Shown here piece after piece: positions 1 to 5,196 of a stretch of 5,681 nucleotides of DNA. Made by a program: the position numbers and the translations under genes. Positions within the stretch are counted from its first letter, which is position 1, and every line of letters begins with the position of its first letter. The notes under the pieces are model-generated. The model was not told the origin of the DNA, searched no databases, and saw only the letters and a program-made list of their open reading frames with translations. This stretch comes from Actinomycetes bacterium (lineage in GTDB: Bacteria; Actinomycetota; Acidimicrobiia; Acidimicrobiales; Palsa-688). Location: NCBI GenBank assembly GCA_021811865.1, contig JAKAQB010000140.1:1-5681 (forward strand), written 5' to 3'.

Positions 1-446
1 GCGGGGAAGGCGTCGGTGATGATGGCGGCCGAGTTGGCCATGAGCAGCGCCCCGCCGATCGCCTGGAACATGCGCAGGATCACCAGCTCCAAGGCGCCCG
101 TCGACCCGTGGCTCCACACCAGCGACAACAGGATCGCCCCGACGGTGAACCATGCGAAGCCCAGGTTGTACATCTTCACCCGGCCGAAGATGTCGCCGAT
201 GCGCCCCACGGTGACGACGACGGCCGCCGCCACGAGCATGTAGCCCATCAAGATCCACAGCAGGAACGGGAAGTTGGCCGGGGACAGCGGGTTGAGGTGG
301 ATGCCCCGGAAGATCACGGGCAGAGCGATGATCAAGCTGGTCGTGTTCATCGTGGCCAGCACCACCCCGATGGTGGTGTTCGAGAGGACCACCCACTTGT
401 AGCGGGGCCCGACGAGCGGGGACGAGGCGGGTGCGGGCGCGGTCAT
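1..446 (-). CDS. DHA2-type MFS drug exporter, N-terminal part (cut by window edge)
   Basis: This is the first 148 codons of a membrane exporter of the major facilitator superfamily, EmrB/QacA (DHA2) type; the rest lies beyond the left edge. Such proteins pump drugs or other small molecules out of the cell using the proton gradient. Visible features: a short polar N-terminus, TM1 at about residues 18-44 with the family's TM1 signature in altered form (MNTTSLIIALPVI, residues 33-45), TM2 at about 62-80, the loop motif A GRIGDIFGRVK (81-91), TM3 at about 93-111, and TM4 starting near 121 with RMFQAIGGALL. The usual acidic residue of the TM1 signature (LDxTIVNVALP) is Asn34 here. The start is the ATG at 446-444, which overlaps the TGA of the upstream MarR gene as ATGA, so the two are almost certainly co-transcribed and translationally coupled. 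The family is clear; the substrate is unknown. Confidence 0.9.
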   Translation of the reverse strand, partial: MTAPAPASSPLVGPRYKWVVLSNTTIGVVLATMNTTSLIIALPVIFRGIHLNPLSPANFPFLLWILMGYMLVAAAVVVTVGRIGDIFGRVKMYNLGFAWFTVGAILLSLVWSHGSTGALELVILRMFQAIGGALLMANSAAIITDAFP

Positions 447-991
447 GGCGACACCTCGGTCGCCTCGCGGGGGTCCCCGCCGGGGCCGGGTGCGTCACCG
501 GGGCGTTCGGTGGCGAGCGCTTCGAGCAGGGCGACGACCCGCTCGAGGCAGACTCGGTCGGCCTCGCCCAAGGCGGCGAGGCGGCCGGCGAGCCAGGCGG
601 TGCCCACCTCGGCTCGCCGGGCGAGCAGGTCGGTGCCAGCAGGCGTTGCGACCACGAGGACGCCGCGACGGTCGGCCGGGTTCGCCCGGCGGGCGACGAG
701 GCCGGCCTCTTCGAGCTTGTCGGCAAGGCGCGTCACGGCCGGCGAGGGAAGCCCTTCGAGCTCGGCGAGCTGGCCGACGCCGAGCGGCCCGCCACCGACC
801 ACGGTGGCGAGCGCGGACAGCTGCGCCAGCGACAGCTCGGAGGGGTCCTGGCGGCGCAGCTGGCGGGCCAGCCGGATCATCGACAGCCGCAGCCGCCCGG
901 CCAGCGCCCGGGGATCGCCCGCCATCGAGGAGCGTGGGCCCGTCGCCATGTTGCTCGCGGCCGTCGAGCTTGGCGCTGCGCCGTCGGCCAT
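443..991 (-). CDS. MarR-family transcriptional regulator
   Basis: A 182-residue winged helix-turn-helix repressor of the MarR family. These act as dimers and usually leave their operator when a phenolic or other toxic ligand binds. The core covers residues about 28-162: an N-terminal helix (LRLSMIRLARQLRRQ), the helix-turn-helix around 70-93 (GVGQLAELEGLPSPAVTRLAD), and the wing with the family hallmark NPADRRGVLVVAT (104-116). The C-terminal tail is rich in Gly, Pro and Asp and looks disordered. The start at 991 was chosen because a perfect AAGGAGG lies 5 nt upstream; an in-frame ATG at 1015 would add eight residues but would put that site inside the gene. The stop overlaps the start of the MFS gene by 4 bp, so this protein most likely controls that pump, and possibly the divergent hydrolase gene across the 183-bp gap. 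The direct target and ligand are inferred. Confidence 0.92.
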   Translation of the reverse strand: MADGAAPSSTAASNMATGPRSSMAGDPRALAGRLRLSMIRLARQLRRQDPSELSLAQLSALATVVGGGPLGVGQLAELEGLPSPAVTRLADKLEEAGLVARRANPADRRGVLVVATPAGTDLLARRAEVGTAWLAGRLAALGEADRVCLERVVALLEALATERPGDAPGPGGDPREATEVSP

Positions 992-996
992 CGTCG

Positions 997-1003
997 CCTC
1001 CTT
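997..1003 (-). promoter_or_regulatory. Shine-Dalgarno site of the left MarR gene
   Basis: Read on the minus strand this is AAGGAGG, a full match to the anti-Shine-Dalgarno core, 5 nt before the ATG at 991. It decides the start in favour of 991 over the upstream in-frame ATG at 1015. Confidence 0.85.
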
Positions 1004-1017
1004 CGAACTGCACACCC

Positions 1018-1075
1018 AGGGTAACCAGATCGATAACTAAGCTACCATGTATGACCGATACCGACTAGGCTGCCA
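1018..1075. promoter_or_regulatory. Divergent promoter/operator region between MarR and hydrolase genes
   Basis: An AT-rich pocket (about 1018-1062) stands out from the GC-rich surroundings and lies between two divergent genes with good ribosome binding sites, so it most likely holds the promoter(s). On the minus strand TGGTAGCTT (plus 1039-1047) fits an extended -10 element (TGnTAnnnT), but no good -35 is seen. On the plus strand TAGGCT (1066-1071) is a weak -10 candidate. Possible operator symmetry: GGTA (1020-1023) with TACC (1043-1046), and GTAT (1049-1052) with ATAC (1058-1061). Both are short, so the exact MarR site is not settled. Confidence 0.4.
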
Positions 1076-1110
1076 GGGGTGCAGGGGGACGTGCTCAAAG
1101 AGCGGCTTGC

Positions 1111-1125
1111 GGGGTGCACCACCCC
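1111..1125. repeat. Short inverted repeat in the hydrolase leader
   Basis: GGGGTG (1111-1116), a 3-nt loop, then CACCCC (1120-1125) could form a small GC hairpin in the 5' leader of the hydrolase mRNA. GGGGTGCA also occurs at 1076-1083, giving a direct repeat 35 bp apart. In DNA this GC-rich such matches arise by chance fairly often, so a function is doubtful. Confidence 0.3.
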
Positions 1126-1162
1126 TCGGTCGGACCGCGGGCAGCGTGTGAAGCGGCGGTAG

Positions 1163-1170
1163 AAGGAGGT
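1163..1170 (+). promoter_or_regulatory. Shine-Dalgarno site of the hydrolase gene
   Basis: AAGGAGGT lies 4 nt before the ATG at 1175. It is a near-ideal ribosome binding site and fixes the start of the hydrolase gene. Confidence 0.85.
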
Positions 1171-1174
1171 CGCG

Positions 1175-2056
1175 ATGGAGCTGGCATCGGAGTGGGTCGA
1201 GCTTCCAAGCCCGCGCGGCGCGCTGTCCGCGTACCTGGTCCGGGCGGCACCGGCCGGGGCGCCGCTGCCGGGCGTGGTCGTCGTCCAGGAGATCTGGGGC
1301 GTCGACGGCCACATCCAAGACGTCGCCGACCGCCTGGCGGCCGCCGGGTACGTGGCGGTGGCGCCCGACCTGTACTCGGTCGGCGGCGGGAGGCCACCGG
1401 CGCTCGCGCCCGACCGCATCGAGGCGGCCAAGGCGTTCTTGAACACGATCCCACCCGGTGACTGGATGACCATGCTCGGCGACGCCGCCCGGCGCCGTGA
1501 GGCCCTCGCCCGGCTCCCCGGAGAGGGCGAGCGCGTCGATGAGACCCTGGGCGCCCTCTTCGGCGGCGCGGGGGGCGATGCCGGGCGCCACCGGGGTGTC
1601 CTCGAGGCGGCCGTCGGCTTCGTGGGCTCCCATCCGGCCTGCGGGGGGCGGCCGGTCGGCACGGTCGGGTTCTGCATGGGCGGGAGCCTGGCGGCGGAGC
1701 TGGCGTGTGAGGCGACCGGGCTCGCCGCCGCGGCCGTCTTCTACGGGAGCTCCCCGAGCCCCGAGCAGGCGCGCCGGGTCGCCTGCCCGCTGCGGGGCTT
1801 CTACGGCGAGGACGACCCGCGCATCGTCTCGGGACTGCCCGCCTTCGCCCAGGCGCTCGACGCCGCGGGGGCGGACCACGAGCTGCGGATCTACCCGGGG
1901 GCCGGCCACGCCTTCTTCAACGACACCCGGCCGAGCTACCGTCCCGACGCGGCCCGCGACGCCTGGGCGCGCACGCTCGGGTTCTTCGCCGAGGCGCTCG
2001 GGCCGGCACCGACCGTCGCGCCGGCCGAGCCCGGTGGCGCCCGGGACGGGTCCTGA
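1175..2056 (+). CDS. Dienelactone hydrolase family protein
   Basis: A 293-residue cytoplasmic alpha/beta hydrolase of the dienelactone hydrolase (DLH) family. Founding members open the lactone ring of dienelactone in chloroaromatic breakdown; many relatives have other or unknown ester or lactone substrates. The full triad is visible: nucleophile Cys167 in GFCMGG (165-170), Asp213 in YGEDDPRI, and His245 in GAGHAFF. Glu39 in QEIWG (38-42) matches the glutamate that contacts the nucleophile in the classic enzyme. Spacing Cys-Asp (46) and Asp-His (32) closely matches the classic enzyme (Cys123, Asp171, His202), but Glu-Cys is 128 instead of 87 residues, so about 40 extra residues sit at roughly 90-150. 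A Pro/Ala/Gly-rich tail follows about residue 275. There is no signal peptide. The gene is divergent from the MarR/MFS pair and 70 bp before a second MFS gene, suggesting a role in handling an exported or toxic compound (inference). Confidence 0.92.
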   Translation: MELASEWVELPSPRGALSAYLVRAAPAGAPLPGVVVVQEIWGVDGHIQDVADRLAAAGYVAVAPDLYSVGGGRPPALAPDRIEAAKAFLNTIPPGDWMTMLGDAARRREALARLPGEGERVDETLGALFGGAGGDAGRHRGVLEAAVGFVGSHPACGGRPVGTVGFCMGGSLAAELACEATGLAAAAVFYGSSPSPEQARRVACPLRGFYGEDDPRIVSGLPAFAQALDAAGADHELRIYPGAGHAFFNDTRPSYRPDAARDAWARTLGFFAEALGPAPTVAPAEPGGARDGS

Positions 2057-2126
2057 CCCACGGGCCGTGGCCGGTGCCAGCCGCCCCGAGGTCAGCGACG
2101 CGCCGTGACGCCACGGGCGAGCCCGC

Positions 2127-3623
2127 GTGAGCGCGCCCGGGCGCGCCGTCGTCCCGGCGGCGGGGGGCGCCAAGTGGGCGATCCTCGCCGTGACGACCCT
2201 CGGGGCCTTCATCGCCAACGTCGACGCGACGATCGTCGTCGTCGGCCTGCCGCGCATCTTGGAGGGCCTGCACGCCAGCATCACGACCGGCCTGTGGACC
2301 ATGACGGGCTACCTGCTCGTGAGCACCGTCCTGTTGCTGCCCGTCGGACGGTTCTCGGACCTGTTCGGCCGCAAGCGCATCTACCTCGTCGGCTTCCTCG
2401 TCTTCGCCCTCGGCTCGGCGCTGTGCGCGCTGGCACCGTCGGGGGGATGGCTGGTCGGGTTTCGCTTCCTCCAGGGCGTCGGCGGCGCGATCCTGGCGAG
2501 CGTGGCCACGCCGATCATCACCGAGGCGTTCCCCTCCGAGGAGCTCGGCCGGGCGCTCGGGATCAACTCGGTGGCCTGGGTGCTTGGCTCGGTCGTCGGC
2601 CCGGTCGTCGGCGGGGCGCTCGTGAGCGCCTTCGGGTGGCGCTCGATCTTCTGGGTCACCGTGCCCTTCGCCCTGGCCGGTGCGCTCGTCGGCGCGGCCG
2701 TGCTGCCGTCGCGGGCGCGTGCGGCCGGGCGCCAGCCGATGGACTGGGTCGGGGCGGCGAGCTTCACCGTCGCCCTGACGGCGTTGCTCGTCGCCCTCTC
2801 CGAGGGGCTCGCCTGGGGCTGGGCGAGCGCCCGGATCCTCGGCCTGTTCGCCCTTGCGGCCGCCGCCCTCGTCGCCTTCTTCGTGACCGAAACCCGCCGG
2901 GCCCGCCCGCTGTTCGCGCTCGGTCTGTTCCGCCACCGCCACTTCGCTGCCGCCCAGGGCGTCGTCGTCTCGGCGAGCATCGCCTTCTTCGCGACGACGT
3001 TCCTCCTCACCTTCTACCTCCAAGGGGCGATCCACGAGACGCCGCTCGTGACGGGGCTGCTGCTCATCCCGCTCTCGGGCCCCCAGATGCTGACCGGGCC
3101 GCTCGGGGGGCGCCTGGCGGACCGCCTCGGCTACCCGGGTCCGATCATCGGCGGCCTCGTCGTCTTAGGTGTCGGCGCCTTCCTGCTCAGCCTGCTCGGG
3201 CCCAGCCTTGCGCTCGCCGGCCTCGTCGTGCCGCTCGCGCTCATCTCGGTCGGCAACGGCTTCTACTGGCCCGCGCTCGTGAAGGCGACGATGCAGTCCG
3301 CCCCGGCCCAGGTCGCCGGAGCCGCCGCGGGCATGTTCTACACGCTGCGCAACGTCGGCTTCACCCTGTCGCTGACCCTCGCGCTGCTCAGCGCCGAGAC
3401 CAGCCTGCCCCCGGCCGTCGCGACCAGGGTCTTCCTCGGCGTAGGGGGCGTGCTGAGCGCCTCGTCTGCCCGAGCGCTCGTCCACAGCGTCGACGTGGCC
3501 TTCCTGCTGTTCGTCGCCTGCTACGCGCTCGCCCTGGTCGTCTCCCTTGGCCTCCTGCGGCGCGTCCCCGCTGCAACAGGCACCGCGACAGACGGGCCAC
3601 CGCTCGACTCGCGAGGCGCGTGA
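2127..3623 (+). CDS. DHA2-type MFS multidrug exporter (EmrB/QacA family)
   Basis: A complete 498-residue inner-membrane exporter of the major facilitator superfamily; its length and hydrophobic pattern fit the 14-helix drug:H+ antiporter group. Motifs in order: TM1 signature NVDATIVVVGLPRI (31-44) with the acidic Asp33 kept, motif A GRFSDLFGRKR (74-84), TM4 segment FRFLQGVGGAIL (112-123), motif C GSVVGPVVGG (154-163) followed by FGWRSIFWVTVP (169-180), a central polar loop with TETRRARPLFALGLF (254-268), and a second-half A-like motif GGRLADRLG (327-335). The GTG at 2127 is the only start that fits: an in-frame TGA lies at 2106-2108 and TM1 begins soon after. No strong Shine-Dalgarno site precedes it. 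The 70-bp gap to the hydrolase has no convincing terminator, so the two are probably co-transcribed. Leu347 is encoded by TTA, a rare codon in such GC-rich genomes. The substrate is unknown. Confidence 0.93.
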   Translation: MSAPGRAVVPAAGGAKWAILAVTTLGAFIANVDATIVVVGLPRILEGLHASITTGLWTMTGYLLVSTVLLLPVGRFSDLFGRKRIYLVGFLVFALGSALCALAPSGGWLVGFRFLQGVGGAILASVATPIITEAFPSEELGRALGINSVAWVLGSVVGPVVGGALVSAFGWRSIFWVTVPFALAGALVGAAVLPSRARAAGRQPMDWVGAASFTVALTALLVALSEGLAWGWASARILGLFALAAAALVAFFVTETRRARPLFALGLFRHRHFAAAQGVVVSASIAFFATTFLLTFYLQGAIHETPLVTGLLLIPLSGPQMLTGPLGGRLADRLGYPGPIIGGLVVLGVGAFLLSLLGPSLALAGLVVPLALISVGNGFYWPALVKATMQSAPAQVAGAAAGMFYTLRNVGFTLSLTLALLSAETSLPPAVATRVFLGVGGVLSASSARALVHSVDVAFLLFVACYALALVVSLGLLRRVPAATGTATDGPPLDSRGA

Positions 3624-3665
3624 CGCTCGGCGCAACGCACCGCAGGCCGGCCGGCGAGCTTGTCG

Positions 3666-3688
3666 GACCCGAGCGTTCGAAGCGGGTC
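3666..3688. other. GC hairpin after the MFS gene (weak terminator candidate)
   Basis: GACCCG (3666-3671) and CGGGTC (3683-3688) can pair around an 11-nt loop that itself contains TTCGAA. It lies 43 bp after the MFS stop and before the next transcription unit. There is no run of T after it, so it is not a standard intrinsic terminator, although many actinobacterial terminators lack one. The rest of 3624-3721 shows no gene. Confidence 0.25.
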
Positions 3689-3721
3689 GCCGGCACCGGG
3701 TCTGCGAGCCGAGGGCGCTCG

Positions 3722-3765
3722 ATGGCACCAGAATACCTCTGCTACAGAGCTATCCATGGTGCCAT
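3722..3765. promoter_or_regulatory. Nested inverted repeat at the MarR start: likely operator or mRNA hairpin
   Basis: Two almost concentric inverted repeats are seen. The outer one pairs ATGGCACCA (3722-3730) with TGGTGCCAT (3757-3765), nine of nine. The inner one pairs ATACCTCTG (3733-3741) with CAGAGCTAT (3745-3753), eight of nine, around a CTA centre. A 21-bp imperfect palindrome is a typical size for a MarR-family operator, so the inner repeat is a good candidate for autoregulation of the following gene. In RNA the whole element would fold into a long hairpin that includes the A and T of the start codon at 3764. Its AT content is raised compared with both sides, fitting a promoter. Binding by the downstream regulator is inferred. 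Confidence 0.6.
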
Positions 3766-4321
3766 GGTCGCCGACGCCCGGACCGAGAGGAGCGCCGCCA
3801 GGGTCCCAGCCGAGCCAGATCCCAACCAGGATCTGGCCGCCGAGCTACTCGGAGCCATCGCCGCCGTGCGCCGCAGCCTACACCGTCGCAGCGGGCTCTC
3901 CGGGATGCTGCGCGGCCTGACCGGCTCGCAGCTCGAGCTGGTGCGCCTGCTCCGGCGACAGCCGGGCCTGTCGGTAGCGGGCGCCGCCGCCGAGCTACGC
4001 CTCGCGCCCAACACGGTCAGCACCCTCGTGCACCAGCTGTGCCAGCTCGGCGTCGTGGCGCGCGAAGAGGACCTCGCCGACCGCCGCGTCACCCACCTGC
4101 GCCTGGTGGCCGAGGCGAGCAGCCTGCTCGCCGAGCACCACGACCAGCGCGTCCTCGCGCTCGCCGAGGCGGCGAGCCGGCTCTCGGCTAAAGAACGCGA
4201 GGGCCTCCAGCGTGCGCGGGTGCTGATGGACCGACTGGCGTGCGTGCTCTGCGAGGACCGCGCTCCCCCCGGCCGGCCCGAGCCGGCCGGGGGCCGCTCG
4301 GCCAGAGGGGCGGGCCGGTGA
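3764..4321 (+). CDS. MarR-family transcriptional regulator, first gene of the ABC exporter operon
   Basis: A 185-residue winged helix-turn-helix protein of the MarR family. The N-terminal helix is around 23-42, the helix-turn-helix around 69-93 (recognition helix APNTVSTLVHQL, 81-92), the wing carries the hallmark EEDLADRRVTHLRL (101-114), and a long C-terminal dimerisation helix follows at about 118-163. It has three cysteines (93, 160, 163), the last two as CVLC. The ATG at 3764 is preferred: the 14 codons from the alternative in-frame ATG at 3722 have many A/T third positions, unlike the rest of the gene, and lie in the nested palindrome. However, GAGGG six nt before 3722 makes that start possible (199 residues), whereas 3764 has no clear Shine-Dalgarno site and may be leaderless. 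The stop overlaps the ABC ATPase start by 4 bp (GTGA), so this is probably the local repressor of the ABC exporter, acting at the nested repeat (inference). Confidence 0.88.
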   Translation: MVADARTERSAARVPAEPDPNQDLAAELLGAIAAVRRSLHRRSGLSGMLRGLTGSQLELVRLLRRQPGLSVAGAAAELRLAPNTVSTLVHQLCQLGVVAREEDLADRRVTHLRLVAEASSLLAEHHDQRVLALAEAASRLSAKEREGLQRARVLMDRLACVLCEDRAPPGRPEPAGGRSARGAGR

Positions 4322-5196
4322 GCGCCCGAGATGAGGGGCCGCCGCAAGGGTGCAAGAACGGCGCGGGGCCGCAGCCCGCCGACGGCGACCGACCGGCGAT
4401 CTCGTGCCGGGGTTTGCGCCACCGCTTCGGCGACCACGTCGCGCTCGACGGCGTCGACCTGGCTGTCGCGCGGGGCGAGGTCTTCGGGCTGCTCGGCCCG
4501 AACGGGGCGGGCAAGACCACCACGATCCGGGTTCTCAACACGCTCCTGCCCCTCCAGGAGGGCAGCGTCAGCGTGTTCGGCCACGACCTGCGTCGCTCGC
4601 CGATGGCCGTCCGCCGGCTGATGGGCTACGTGCCCCAGCAGCTCTCCATCGAGGCGGCCCTCACCGGCCGGGAGAACGTCGCCTGGTTCGCCCGCCTCTA
4701 CGACGTGCCGCGGCGCGAGCGGACCGCGCGCGTGGACGAAGCGCTGGCGACGATGGGCCTCACCGAGGCCGCTCGACGCCTCGCTGGCACCTACTCGGGG
4801 GGCATGGTGCGCCGGCTCGAGCTGGCCCAGGCCCTCGTCAACCGGCCCGCGCTCCTCGTGCTCGACGAGCCGACGGTCGGCCTCGACCCCGTGGCGCGCG
4901 ACGGCGTGTGGCAGCGGGTGGAGGAGCTACGCCGGGCGACGCGCATGACCGTGCTGCTCACCACCCACTACATGGAGGAGGCCGACGCGCTCTGCGACCG
5001 CGTCGCGCTCATGCACCTTGGCACCGTGCGCGCCGAGGGCACCCCCGGCCAGCTCAAGGGGGCGCTCGGCCCCGGCGCCAGCCTCGAAGACGTCTTCCGC
5101 CACCACACCGGCGCCGTCCTCGACGGCGAGGGAGACGCGAAAGGAGGCCTGCGTGAAGTCCGCAGCACTCGCCGGACCGCGGGACGCATGGGCTGA
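4318..5196 (+). CDS. ABC transporter ATP-binding protein (DrrA-like)
   Basis: A 292-residue ATPase that would power export by the membrane protein encoded next. All nucleotide-binding motifs are intact: Walker A GPNGAGKTT (60-68), Q-loop at Gln107 (YVPQQ), signature YSGGM (159-163), Walker B LLVLDEP (179-185) with Glu184, D-loop VGLD (187-190), and the H-loop His217 in TTHYMEEAD. The end of the catalytic domain has SLEDVF (255-260), as in DrrA-type drug and antibiotic exporters. The first 27 residues are polar and lie before the domain. The GTG start at 4318 is chosen because it overlaps the MarR stop (GTGA), a common coupling arrangement, and a purine-rich AGAGGGG lies just upstream; an in-frame upstream ATG at 4240 would run far into the MarR gene. 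The last 15 codons overlap the permease gene. The subfamily is well supported; the substrate is not. Confidence 0.95.
   Translation: MSARDEGPPQGCKNGAGPQPADGDRPAISCRGLRHRFGDHVALDGVDLAVARGEVFGLLGPNGAGKTTTIRVLNTLLPLQEGSVSVFGHDLRRSPMAVRRLMGYVPQQLSIEAALTGRENVAWFARLYDVPRRERTARVDEALATMGLTEAARRLAGTYSGGMVRRLELAQALVNRPALLVLDEPTVGLDPVARDGVWQRVEELRRATRMTVLLTTHYMEEADALCDRVALMHLGTVRAEGTPGQLKGALGPGASLEDVFRHHTGAVLDGEGDAKGGLREVRSTRRTAGRMG
5141..5147 (+). promoter_or_regulatory. Shine-Dalgarno site of the permease gene, inside the ATPase gene
   Basis: AAGGAGG lies 5 nt before the GTG at 5153 and within the ATPase coding region. It is the reason to start the permease at 5153, and shows that the permease is translated by its own strong initiation site despite the overlap. 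Confidence 0.8.

Noticed and set aside
108..1068. Plus-strand open frames across the left MFS and MarR genes
   Set aside because: The minus strand encodes a MarR with a wing motif and an MFS with motif A, coupled by ATGA; the plus-strand translations have no domain features.
2058..2070. Small inverted repeat CCACG-GGC-CGTGG just after the hydrolase stop, as a terminator
   Set aside because: Only five base pairs and no T run; too weak to separate the hydrolase from the MFS gene.
1037..2302. A 421-codon open frame on the minus strand opposite the hydrolase
   Set aside because: Its translation is low-complexity (Arg, Gly, Pro, Ala) with no recognisable motif, and it mirrors a gene with a full catalytic triad and strong ribosome site.
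1917..3035. A 372-codon minus-strand open frame opposite the MFS gene
   Set aside because: The product is a charged Glu/Arg/Asp/Gly-rich string typical of antisense frames of GC-rich membrane protein genes.
2105..3721. A long plus-strand open frame that runs through the MFS gene and on into the second MarR gene, as if a fusion protein
   Set aside because: Before about 3722 its translation is Arg/Pro-rich and lacks any domain, while the frame starting at 2127 gives a clean MFS transporter. The openness is a by-product of high GC; only the part from 3764 is real.
3624..3721. A small gene between the MFS and second MarR genes
   Set aside because: No frame here has a start with a ribosome site and a recognisable product; the stretch looks like spacer plus a weak hairpin.
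3754..3767. Two CCATGG hexamers eight bp apart as an independent repeat element
   Set aside because: They largely fall within the outer arm of the nested inverted repeat and around the start codon, and need no separate explanation.
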